Shown here: in pieces, positions 16,282-24,574 of the stretch
Layout of the letters: the number at the start of each line of letters is the position of its first letter
How positions within the stretch are numbered: position 1 is the stretch's first letter
NCBI GenBank assembly: GCA_947452065.1
Contig: CANGBB010000004.1
Location: 124,001 to 188,000 of the forward strand
DNA: 64,000 nt
Direction of reading: 5' to 3'
Source: Gammaproteobacteria bacterium
Lineage (GTDB): Bacteria > Pseudomonadota > Gammaproteobacteria > Steroidobacterales > Steroidobacteraceae
Made by a program: the position numbers and the translations under genes
Notes under the pieces: model-generated
The model's input: the letters and a program-made list of their open reading frames with translations, nothing else
What the model was told of the DNA's origin: nothing
The model's database searches: none

Positions 16282-17388
16282 TCAGTCCGCTCCGGCTAGC
16301 CCTAGCAGTCCGCCTTCCAGATGAGCCAGCTCCGTCAGACCAGCGGCTGCGGCCAGTGTCGCGGCGTGCTCGCTGCGCACGCCAGCGGCACAGATGAAAA
16401 CAATGCCGCTGCGTTCGCGAAGTTCACCCATACGCCGCGGCAAATCACCAAGCGGGATATGAAGTGATCCAGGCATGTGACCAGCCGCAAACTCGTAGGG
16501 CTCGCGAACGTCCACGAGAGTCAGTGACCACGGGGAGCGTCGCAGCAGTTCCAGCAGTTCAGCGCCGCTGTAGCGCCGCAGTGCCAGCGGGGGATCACCG
16601 GGTTCCGGCGCGGCCTTGTCGTGCAGTGCAGTGATGGTGGGCTGGGCGCCGCATACGGCGCAGTCCTCGCGGCGGCGGAAGCGGAACTCGCTGAAGCGCA
16701 TCGACAACGCGTCGTAGGTCATTAGCCGACCCAGCAGCGGCGTCCCGATTCCTGTGATGAGCTTGATGGCTTCGGTGGCTTGTAGGGTGCCCATGAGTCC
16801 AGGCAGTACGCCCAGCACACCGGCTGTGGCGCAATTGGGTACGACGCCCTCTGACGCATCACTAAACAGACAGCGATAGCAGGGGCTCTGGCTAGGCACA
16901 TAACTCATTGCCTGACCTTCGAAGCGATGAATGGCCGCCGACACCAGTGCTTTACCCAGCAGCACGCAGGCATCGTTGACCAGGTAGCGGGTGGTGAGCC
17001 GATCGCTCCCATCGAGCACTAGGTCGTAATCGGCGAATATCTGCGCTGCATTGCCGGCCGTCAGCTCCAGCGCATGAGCGCGTACCTCGATCAGCGGATT
17101 GAGGGCGCGCAACCGAACGGCCGCACGTTCCGCTTTCGAAGCGCCGACATCTGTGGTGTCAAAAAGAACTTGTCTCTGCAGGTTGGATACATCGACACGA
17201 TCGCCATCGATGATGCCCAGTCGACCGATTCCGGCAGCTGCGAGATACAGCGCTGCCGGTGAGCCCAGTCCGCCTGCGCCAACAATCAGGACGCGCGCTG
17301 CTTTGAGCTTCTGCTGTCCTTCAGCGCCAATTTCGCTGAGCAGCAGATGTCGGCTGTAGCGGGCGCTTTCCAGTGCGTCGAGGCTCAT
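16282..17388 (-). CDS. moeB: MoeB/ThiF-type adenylyltransferase with C-terminal rhodanese domain
   Basis: 368 aa. The N-terminal E1-like domain has the ATP loop GAGGLGSP and partner motif DGSDRLTTRYLVND. Zinc cysteines are in CYRCL and CAVCG, and the thioester-region cysteine in NCATAGVLG. Residues from about 265 form a rhodanese domain with DVREPYEFAAGHMPGS and active-site CAAGVRSEHA. The architecture matches MOCS3/Uba4-like proteins that activate and sulfurate MoaD or ThiS-like carriers. A role in molybdopterin supply fits the nearby formate dehydrogenase; a thiamine role cannot be excluded. The start overlaps the stop of the ABC exporter upstream. Confidence 0.88.
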   Translation of the reverse strand: MSLDALESARYSRHLLLSEIGAEGQQKLKAARVLIVGAGGLGSPAALYLAAAGIGRLGIIDGDRVDVSNLQRQVLFDTTDVGASKAERAAVRLRALNPLIEVRAHALELTAGNAAQIFADYDLVLDGSDRLTTRYLVNDACVLLGKALVSAAIHRFEGQAMSYVPSQSPCYRCLFSDASEGVVPNCATAGVLGVLPGLMGTLQATEAIKLITGIGTPLLGRLMTYDALSMRFSEFRFRRREDCAVCGAQPTITALHDKAAPEPGDPPLALRRYSGAELLELLRRSPWSLTLVDVREPYEFAAGHMPGSLHIPLGDLPRRMGELRERSGIVFICAAGVRSEHAATLAAAAGLTELAHLEGGLLGLAGAD

Positions 17389-19235
17389 GAGATTCCTCTG
17401 GAGGAAGGTGATGCGGCAGGTGTGCCCAAGTTATTGAACTGCAGAGCGGCGAGCCTCGCATAGAGCCCGCCCTGCTGCACCAGCGTTGTGTGATCGCCTT
17501 CGGCCACGATCCGACCCTGATCGAAGACCACGATGCGACGCAGCTTCTGGATGGTTGCCAGTCGATGAGCGATCACCAGAGTAGTGCGGCCCTGACTGGC
17601 GCTCCCGGCCATCAGGTTGGCGAGGCCCTGCTGCACCAATTGTTCATTCTCGGCATCGAGTGCACTGGTCGCCTCATCGAGAAGCAGCAGGGGCGCGTTG
17701 CGCAGCATGGCGCGAGCGATAGCTACGCGCTGTCGCTGACCGCCGGAGAGAGTGATGCCGCGTTCGCCCAAAAGCGTGTTGTAGCCCTGTGGCAGTCGCT
17801 CGATGAACTCCTCTGCTGCAGCCGCCGATGCGGCGGCGCGAACCTCGGCATCGCTGGCATCGGGTCGGCCGTAGCGGATGTTGTCGGCTATGGTGCCGGC
17901 GAATATCATTGGATCCTGACTGACCAGAGCAATCTGCGCACGCAGCGCACGCGGATCCAGTTCGCGCAGATCCACGCCATCGAAACGTACTGCACCTTCG
18001 GTAACATCGTAAAACCTGAGCAGTAACTGAAATAGCGTCGACTTGCCTGCGCCGGAGGGTCCGACCAAGGCGATAGCCTCACCCGGTGCGACCTGCAACG
18101 ACAGATGATCCAGCGCTGCGACATCCGGACGCGTTGGGTAGTGGAAGGTCACCGCATCGAACTGCAGCCCAGCGCGCACCGGCTGCGGCAGCGCGCGTGG
18201 GTGCATCGGCGCACGGATTTCCGGTTCAGTAGCCAGGATCTCCATCAGCCGCTCGGTGGCACCAGCGGCACGCTGGACCTCACCCCACAACTCGCTGAGC
18301 GCGCCCGCTGAGCTCGCCAGCAGCACGGCATAGATCACGAACTGACTCAGTTCACCGGCGCTCATGCGGCCGGCCTGCACGTCCAGCGCACCGATCCACA
18401 GCACGCCGACGATGCTTGCGCCCACCAGAATGAATGCACCGGCAATCATGCCCGCGCGCATCTGTGTGCGTGTCAGGCTGGCTAGAAAGCTGCTTTCAGT
18501 GGCGGCGCCGTAACTGGCGCGGTCGGCTTCTTCATGCGTGTAGGCCTGTACGGTGCTCATCGCGCCGATGGTCTCGCCGGCCAGTGCCGAGGCATCCGCG
18601 ATGCGATCCTGCGATGCGCGCGAGAGACCACGTACACGTCGCCCCATGACGATGATGGGAACCAGTGTCAGCGGAACACCGATGAAAGCCAGTCCTGTCA
18701 GCTTCAGGCTGGTGACTGCCATCATCACCAGTGCACCCAGTCCCATCACCATGCTGCGCAATGCGAACGATGCTGATGAGCCAACAATGCCCTGCACCAG
18801 AGTCGTGTCGGCGGTCAGTCTCGAGAGCACTTCGCCAACCCGCGTGTGTTCGAAGAATTCAGGCGAGAGCGAGAGGATGTGCTGATGCACCCGCAGGCGC
18901 ACATCGGCCACCACCCGCTCACCCAGCCAGGAGACGATATAGAAGCGCGTCGCTGAGGCCGCGCCCATGAACACCACCACTGCCTGCAGGCCGAGGAAGT
19001 AACGACCGATGTGTTCCGGACTGCCGGCTGCGAAGCCACGATCAATGACCAGTCGCACGGCGTAGGGCAGCACCAGCGTTGCGCTGGCCGCAGCGGCCAG
19101 TGCTATCAGCGCTGCGAGGATGCGTAGGCGGTAAGGGCGCAGGAATCCAGCCAGTGCCAGCAGCGGCGCCAAGCCGCGGGTGGAGCGCGCAAGGCGAGCC
19201 TGAGAGCTGGCGGAGGAGGGGGCTCTGGTGTTCAA
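17385..19235 (-). CDS. ABC exporter, fused membrane and ATPase domains (MsbA-like half transporter)
   Basis: 616 aa. Six transmembrane segments span about residues 30-330, then a nucleotide-binding domain with Walker A GPSGAGKST (392-400), signature LSGGQ (496-500) and LLLLDEATSALD. It works as a dimer that exports lipid-like or peptide substrates; the substrate cannot be told from sequence. The N-terminal tail before the first helix is Ser/Ala/Arg-rich. It is followed by the moeB-like gene with a 4-base overlap, so the two are co-transcribed although no functional link is evident. Confidence 0.9.
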   Translation of the reverse strand: MNTRAPSSASSQARLARSTRGLAPLLALAGFLRPYRLRILAALIALAAAASATLVLPYAVRLVIDRGFAAGSPEHIGRYFLGLQAVVVFMGAASATRFYIVSWLGERVVADVRLRVHQHILSLSPEFFEHTRVGEVLSRLTADTTLVQGIVGSSASFALRSMVMGLGALVMMAVTSLKLTGLAFIGVPLTLVPIIVMGRRVRGLSRASQDRIADASALAGETIGAMSTVQAYTHEEADRASYGAATESSFLASLTRTQMRAGMIAGAFILVGASIVGVLWIGALDVQAGRMSAGELSQFVIYAVLLASSAGALSELWGEVQRAAGATERLMEILATEPEIRAPMHPRALPQPVRAGLQFDAVTFHYPTRPDVAALDHLSLQVAPGEAIALVGPSGAGKSTLFQLLLRFYDVTEGAVRFDGVDLRELDPRALRAQIALVSQDPMIFAGTIADNIRYGRPDASDAEVRAAASAAAAEEFIERLPQGYNTLLGERGITLSGGQRQRVAIARAMLRNAPLLLLDEATSALDAENEQLVQQGLANLMAGSASQGRTTLVIAHRLATIQKLRRIVVFDQGRIVAEGDHTTLVQQGGLYARLAALQFNNLGTPAASPSSRGIS

Positions 19236-19323
19236 CGATACTCCGAGTGCGGGTCAGGGCTATTATCTTACGCGTCCTGGCCCGCGGGCTGGGTGGCCTA
19301 TCGCTTCCTGAAAGGAAACTGTC

Positions 19324-21783
19324 ATGACTTCATCGAGTGCTGGCTCTGCGGTGGCAGTGCAACGCGGGCTGAACGGCCTGTTGCTGCTCTTTGTGGGCAG
19401 CGGCTGCGCAGCGCTGATCTATGAAGTCGTTTGGTATCAGTCGCTGGCTCTGATCGTCGGCAGCAACGCCGTGTCGATGGCGGTGGTGCTGGCAACATAT
19501 ATGGGTGGGATGAGTCTCGGCAGCCTCGCTTACCTGCGCTGGCGCAAGCGCCCCGCTCACCCGCTGCGTGTCTACGCACAGCTTGAGCTACTGATCGCGT
19601 GCTGCGCGCTGTTGGTGTTGTACGCATTGCCGTGGGCCGGCGGGCTGTATATCGGCATCGGCGGGAGCGGGGCCCATGGGGTGCTGCTGCGGGGTTTGTT
19701 CTGTGCGTTGTTCCTGCTGATACCGACCATGGCCATGGGCGCCACGCTTCCCGCAGCCGCATCTTGGCTTCGCGGCAGCCCGCAGGGCATCAGCCGCGTC
19801 GGCTTTTATTACACCGCCAATATCCTCGGTGGCGTTGCCGGCGCGTTGATCGCCGGCTTCTACCTGCTGCGTGTCTACGACATGCAGGTGGCAAGCTTCG
19901 TCGCGATGGGGCTTAACATCCTCGTCGCGCTGGGTGCGTGGTTGTTGGCCATCGGCAGCGGCAACAAAGCAGCCGCTGAAAACCACATGCCGCATTCGGG
20001 CGACGCAGGCGTGGCGGTGCCAGTCGCGCCGCTGTCGGTCTACGCAACCATTGCCATCTCCGGGGCCTGCGCGCTGGGTGCGGAGGTGATCTGGACACGC
20101 AACCTTGCGCTCCTGTTGGGAGGCACCGTTTACACCTTCTCGCTGATACTGGGCGCAGTGCTTACCGGTCTGGCTGTCGGCAGTGCAATTGGTGCGAGCG
20201 CGGCACGCCATCTTCGCAGTGCGCGACGTGCATTGGCTCTCTGTCAGGTGGGCGCCATGCTCGCGCTGGCGTGGGCGGCCTGGTGGCAGATCGTGGCGCT
20301 GCCAAACTGGCCGATTAATCCGCAGCTTGCACCATCGCCATGGTTCATGTTCCAGCTCGATTTCGTGCGTGCCTTGTGGAGCGTATTGCCAGCCGCCATC
20401 TGCTGGGGCGCGAGTTTTCCGCTGGCTATCGCCGCAGTGGCCGACGCCGAACGCAGCAGCAGTCGCGCTGTGGCCCGCATCTACACGGCCAATACGCTTG
20501 GCGCCATCCTTGGTGCGTTGCTGGTCAGTCTGGTATTGATCGAGCACATCGGCACGCAGCGTTCACAGCAACTTTTGATGTCGCTGTCCGCGCTGGGCGC
20601 TCTCATCATGCTGCTGCCGGTACGCATGAGCGCCCATCCCCAAGCTGGAGCCCGTTCGCGGAGTGGTGCACTCGTTGCAGCGCTGGCGACTCTGGTGTTG
20701 TTTGCGATGTCGCTAACGTTTGTGCAGCCGGTGCCCGGTCTTTTGGCCGGCTATGGTCGTTGGGCTGTCACTTGGCTGAAGAGCCACGGTGACTTCATCT
20801 TTATTGGCGAAGGACGCAACGCCACGCTGGCGGTCTCGCAGATGGACACCGGTGTGCGCAACTACCACAACGCCGGCAAGGTGCAGGCCTCCAGTAGTGC
20901 TGATGATATGCGTCTGCAACGCATGCTCGGTCACATGACCACACTGCTGGTGCAGCATCCTGAAAATGTACTGGTCATTGGTTGCGGCGCGGGCGTGACC
21001 GCCGGCGCCGTCAGTATCGACCCCGAGGTCAAAAGCGAGACCATCGCTGAGATCGAGCCGCTGGTGCCCCGAGTGGTGAGTACGTACTTCAGTAAAGAAA
21101 ATCACGCCGTCATCCAGAACCCAAAAGTGAAAGTGCATCTCGACGATGCGCGTCACTATCTGCTGACTACGGACGAAAAGTTCGATGCCATCACGGCCGA
21201 CCCGTTCGATGTCTGGGTGAAGGGCTCCGCAAACCTCAACACGCTCGAGTTTTATCAGGAGATGAAGAAGCACCTGAAGCCCGGCGGCGTCGTCACCGCT
21301 TGGGTGGCCTTCTACGAGACCGATGCTGCGTCCTTTAAGAGTGAGCTGGCTACATTCATGCAGGTGTTCCCCTACAGCATGGTGTTCGGCAATCTCTCCG
21401 GCGGTCAGGGTTACGATGGCGTGTTGGTTGGCTCCGCTGAGCCGCTACAGATTGATGTGGCCGCAATTGAGGCGAAGCTGCACGAGCCGCGCTATGCGCC
21501 GGTGCTGCAATCGCTTCAGGATGTCAACTACGGTTCGTCAGTCGCGCTTTTCGGCACCTTTGCCGCGTACGGTTCGCAGTTGCATAACTATCTTGCTGAC
21601 GCGCAGATCAATCGTGACCGCAACCTCCGACTGCAGTACTTAGCCGGCATGGCGTTGAACCAGTACGAGCAGTCGCAGCTCTACAGTGATCTGAAGGCCA
21701 ACGGCAGCTGGATCGAAGGGCTGTTCACCGGTGACGCGGAAACTCTGGCCAAGCTGCGCAGCGCAATTGCTGCGAGCCAGTGA
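19324..21783 (+). CDS. Membrane-fused spermidine synthase-like protein
   Basis: 819 aa from ATG 19324, with AAAGGAAA about seven bases upstream. The first 470 residues are a polytopic membrane domain of about twelve to fourteen hydrophobic segments. The C-terminal 300 residues form a SpeE-like methyltransferase fold with VLVIGCGAGVTAGAV, DDARHYLLTT and ITADPFDVW. Such fusions are common in proteobacteria and annotated as fused MFS/spermidine synthase. Aminopropyl transfer to a diamine is the expected chemistry, but the fusion class has little biochemistry. With homospermidine synthase at 49528 it suggests a polyamine route other than classical SpeD/SpeE. Confidence 0.85.
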   Translation: MTSSSAGSAVAVQRGLNGLLLLFVGSGCAALIYEVVWYQSLALIVGSNAVSMAVVLATYMGGMSLGSLAYLRWRKRPAHPLRVYAQLELLIACCALLVLYALPWAGGLYIGIGGSGAHGVLLRGLFCALFLLIPTMAMGATLPAAASWLRGSPQGISRVGFYYTANILGGVAGALIAGFYLLRVYDMQVASFVAMGLNILVALGAWLLAIGSGNKAAAENHMPHSGDAGVAVPVAPLSVYATIAISGACALGAEVIWTRNLALLLGGTVYTFSLILGAVLTGLAVGSAIGASAARHLRSARRALALCQVGAMLALAWAAWWQIVALPNWPINPQLAPSPWFMFQLDFVRALWSVLPAAICWGASFPLAIAAVADAERSSSRAVARIYTANTLGAILGALLVSLVLIEHIGTQRSQQLLMSLSALGALIMLLPVRMSAHPQAGARSRSGALVAALATLVLFAMSLTFVQPVPGLLAGYGRWAVTWLKSHGDFIFIGEGRNATLAVSQMDTGVRNYHNAGKVQASSSADDMRLQRMLGHMTTLLVQHPENVLVIGCGAGVTAGAVSIDPEVKSETIAEIEPLVPRVVSTYFSKENHAVIQNPKVKVHLDDARHYLLTTDEKFDAITADPFDVWVKGSANLNTLEFYQEMKKHLKPGGVVTAWVAFYETDAASFKSELATFMQVFPYSMVFGNLSGGQGYDGVLVGSAEPLQIDVAAIEAKLHEPRYAPVLQSLQDVNYGSSVALFGTFAAYGSQLHNYLADAQINRDRNLRLQYLAGMALNQYEQSQLYSDLKANGSWIEGLFTGDAETLAKLRSAIAASQ

Positions 21784-23382
21784 TCAACGGGTTCTGACTT
21801 CGTCGATGCGGAAGCGCAGTCGCTCCAGTTGATCGGCACTCATCGGGCCCAGTGGCGTGTCCACCGCCACGATCTTTCCGGCCTGCAGTTGTAGCGACAC
21901 CGTCTGCGTACTGCCGATCTGTGTTGCGCCTCCGGCTGCGTTCAGCAGAAATGGCGTCACCGTCACGGCGGTGACGTCCAGCGCCGAGCGATTCTGCAGC
22001 CGTAGCTGCACGCGGCCACTGGCATTCAGCTGCACCCCGGTCGAAAGATAATTGGAGGGGTTTTGCGGGAGGTCCATCCTCTGAAATTCCGTCATCGCCA
22101 GCTGGCCATATTCACTCTCCGAGCTGGCCGCCGACTGATACAGCTTCATGGCCCCCGCAGCGTCGCCGCGTTCCTTCGCGATGTTGCCAAGGAAGTACGC
22201 TGCGGGTGCGTTTGGCAGCAACTCATTGCTGCGCGCGAGCAGTTGCTCCGCCTTTGTCTTGTTGCCGAGCCGGAATTGCGCGATGCCTTGGCCCAGATAG
22301 GCGCCGAAGTAACTGTTGTCCAGCGACAAGGATTTTTCGTAGTGCGTTACGGCGTCAGCAGAACGTTTTTCCGCCAATGCAATATCGCCTAGCAGCTGCG
22401 GGATACGGGCCTCGCGTGGCAGTAACTGCTGGGCTTCTGTGGCCAGCTTTGAGGCGTTGGTAAAATCCTTTTTGTTGGCCGCTGCCAGTGCCTGATCGTA
22501 TTTCTCGTAGCCCGGTTTCATTGCGCGCAACGCAGCGGTGCGTTGCAGATAGCGCTCCGTGCCGATTTCCCCACCGGTGGATTTCAGTTGCGCCAGCGTG
22601 GTCTGATTCTGCTGCACACGCAGATCCGATGGCGGATGCGATGCAAACAAGCCATCGACCCAGCTCTTGCTCTTCGCGCTCTGCTCCTGACTCAGACGCA
22701 CGAAAGTCTGCTGCAGCGTGACAGCCGCACCAAGGTCATAGCCGGCGCGCTGCATGTAGACCATGCCATAGTGATCCGCTTCGGATTCCTGATCACGGCT
22801 GTACTTCATCTGCAGCATCGCAGTGCCGACTCCGGCGCCCTGAAGAGCGATGTTGGCGACATTGGCGTTGGTGTTGCTGGTTGCAATGCCCACCTGTGCA
22901 GCCACCATGCCTGCCTGCAGCAGCGTGCCGCGCTCCTGTGCCCGGGCGCCGTGGCGCGCGGCCGCGTGCACGATCTCGTGACCGAGCACGGCTGCAAGCT
23001 CCGCCTCGCTGTGTAGTTCCATGAGAAGACCGCGGTTCACCGCGATCTTGCCGCCCGGCAGTGCCCAGGCATTCGGCACGCTGTTGTTCAGCACCTTGAA
23101 TTCGTAAGGCAGCTTGCGATCTGACACGGCGGCCAACTTCTGTCCGACTTCATTGACGTAAGCGGTCAGCGCTTCGTCTACGGTGAAGTCGCCCCCTTCG
23201 CTTTGGCGCGTCGGCGAATAATGGAGCTGTCCTTGGCTGATCTCCGAGGCCTCGGAGACCAGTTGCAGCTCGGTTCTGCCGGTCACCGGATTGGTGCCGC
23301 AGGCCGCCAATGTCAGTGCCATCAGTGGCAAGGCAGCCTGGAGCCGGATTGTCGATCCAGCACGATGCAGCAGCGTCATCAC
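21784..23382 (-). CDS. M48-family metalloprotease lipoprotein with TPR repeats (BepA-like)
   Basis: 532 aa. A signal peptide with lipobox LAAC puts the lipidated Cys at 28. The protease domain has HEIVH at 135-139 and a downstream glutamate in QESEAD. From about residue 290 there are TPR-like repeats (KYDQALAAANKKDF, AVTHYEKSLSLDNSYFGAYLGQG), then a C-terminal beta-rich tail. BepA of E. coli, similar in length and architecture, checks assembly of outer-membrane proteins such as LptD. Periplasmic, probably anchored to the outer membrane. Convergent with the preceding gene, with adjoining stops. Confidence 0.88.
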   Translation of the reverse strand: MMTLLHRAGSTIRLQAALPLMALTLAACGTNPVTGRTELQLVSEASEISQGQLHYSPTRQSEGGDFTVDEALTAYVNEVGQKLAAVSDRKLPYEFKVLNNSVPNAWALPGGKIAVNRGLLMELHSEAELAAVLGHEIVHAAARHGARAQERGTLLQAGMVAAQVGIATSNTNANVANIALQGAGVGTAMLQMKYSRDQESEADHYGMVYMQRAGYDLGAAVTLQQTFVRLSQEQSAKSKSWVDGLFASHPPSDLRVQQNQTTLAQLKSTGGEIGTERYLQRTAALRAMKPGYEKYDQALAAANKKDFTNASKLATEAQQLLPREARIPQLLGDIALAEKRSADAVTHYEKSLSLDNSYFGAYLGQGIAQFRLGNKTKAEQLLARSNELLPNAPAAYFLGNIAKERGDAAGAMKLYQSAASSESEYGQLAMTEFQRMDLPQNPSNYLSTGVQLNASGRVQLRLQNRSALDVTAVTVTPFLLNAAGGATQIGSTQTVSLQLQAGKIVAVDTPLGPMSADQLERLRFRIDEVRTR

Positions 23383-23439
23383 AATACCTCGCTCCCGTCT
23401 CCACGGCGAAGGGCGGTCAGTTGATGCAAAATACCACGC

Positions 23440-24156
23440 ATGCGCAAACCTCTACGTGAGCTGCTCGTCCGGCGTGTGCTGCCGCCCGCCTTCTTACAGC
23501 TCTATCGCGGCGTCGGTGCCACGTGGCGCTACGTGTCTCACAACGAGGATATCTTGCGTAGCGCCGTGTTCGGCGATCGCCCCGTGGTTGGCGCCTTCCT
23601 GCACGCGCGTACCTTCCAGCTGCTGCGCTACTTCTCGCGTCCCGAATGCGGTCGCTGGGCGCTGATGTGTTCCCAAAGTCGCGATGGCGATGCGATTGCC
23701 TATGTCGAACAGCGGCTGGGCTTCCAAGTCGTGCGCGGCTCCAGCGGGCGCGGCGGCGCCCGGGCGCTGGTTAGCCTGATCAAATTGCTGCGCGATTCCC
23801 AGGGCATGTGTGCCGGGCTGTCCATCGACGGTTCGCGCGGGCCGCGCGGAATCGCCCAGGCCGGCGGGTTGGTGCTCGCGCAGAAGACCGGTGGCGTGGT
23901 GCTGCCCATCGCCGCCTCGACGCGGCATTGCTGGGTTTACGGGCGTTCCTGGGACCGTCTGACCGTGCCGCGGCCATTTGCGGAGATCCATGTGGATGTG
24001 GCTGAGCCCATCCCCGTGCCGGCTTCGGCGGATGAGGCGGAAATCGAGCGTTTGCGGCTGCAGCTGGAGCGTACGGTGCTGGCGCTGCATACCGAACTCG
24101 ACCGGCGCACCGGTTTTTCCGATACCGAGCCTTTGCGGGCACCTGACTCCGCCTGA
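23440..24156 (+). CDS. DUF374 lysophospholipid acyltransferase-like protein
   Basis: 238 aa. The DUF374 signature is clear: SRDGD (80-84), GLSIDGSRGPRG with Asp130, then GGLVLAQKTGGVVLPI. His55 (FLHARTF) lies where the acyltransferase family has its catalytic His, but the usual HxxxxD Asp is not evident, as is common in DUF374. It probably acts on lipid A or phospholipid at the inner membrane; the substrate is unknown. The gene ends 76 bases before the Fur box of the feo operon. Confidence 0.8.
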   Translation: MRKPLRELLVRRVLPPAFLQLYRGVGATWRYVSHNEDILRSAVFGDRPVVGAFLHARTFQLLRYFSRPECGRWALMCSQSRDGDAIAYVEQRLGFQVVRGSSGRGGARALVSLIKLLRDSQGMCAGLSIDGSRGPRGIAQAGGLVLAQKTGGVVLPIAASTRHCWVYGRSWDRLTVPRPFAEIHVDVAEPIPVPASADEAEIERLRLQLERTVLALHTELDRRTGFSDTEPLRAPDSA

Positions 24157-24231
24157 ACCCCCGGGCGACCCGCCCAGCGCCGCCCTCACGGGTGGTATAT
24201 GGCATTCGCGCACGGCTTGCGTTAATCTCTT

Positions 24232-24250
24232 AATGAGATCGATTCTCATT
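24232..24250 (+). promoter_or_regulatory. Fur box controlling feoAB
   Basis: AATGAGATCGATTCTCATT is a 19-base site with 7-bp inverted arms (AATGAGA/TCTCATT). It matches the usual proteobacterial Fur operator pattern. A possible -35 (TTGCGT, 24217-24222) sits just upstream, so the -10 would fall inside the box. That arrangement gives Fe2+-Fur repression of feoA, feoB and the third gene. Confidence 0.88.
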
Positions 24251-24277
24251 CGCAGGCACCGACCTCAAGGAGCCGAG

Positions 24278-24574
24278 TTGCAGCCAGCACCCCTCAACGA
24301 TCGCGATCCGCTCCCGCTCTCAGAGCTCGCCAAGGGCGAGTGTGGGGTGGTGCAGGCACTGCGCGATGTTGAGTCTGGAGCGGTGGGAGACATCGAGGGC
24401 TCAACGGTGGTCCGGCGGCTGCTCGAGCTCGGTTTCGTACCGGGCGAGGCCCTGCAGGTCGTGGCCACAGCCTGGCCGTCGGGCGACCCGATGGCCGTGC
24501 GGGTCGGGGCTGGTGTCTTCGCGCTGCGCCGCCGGGAGGCGCGATCCGTGATCGTGCGCCGCACCCCGCTATGA
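24278..24574 (+). CDS. feoA: Ferrous iron transport protein FeoA
   Basis: 98 aa from TTG 24278, chosen because AAGGAG lies five bases upstream. The only nearby in-frame ATG (24233) lies within the Fur box and has no ribosome site. The SH3-like FeoA fold is recognised from PLSELAKGECGVV, RRLLELGFVPGEALQVV, and DPMAVRVGAGVFALRRREA. FeoA is a small cytoplasmic partner of FeoB. Overlaps the feoB start by four bases (ATGA). Confidence 0.92.
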   Translation: MQPAPLNDRDPLPLSELAKGECGVVQALRDVESGAVGDIEGSTVVRRLLELGFVPGEALQVVATAWPSGDPMAVRVGAGVFALRRREARSVIVRRTPL

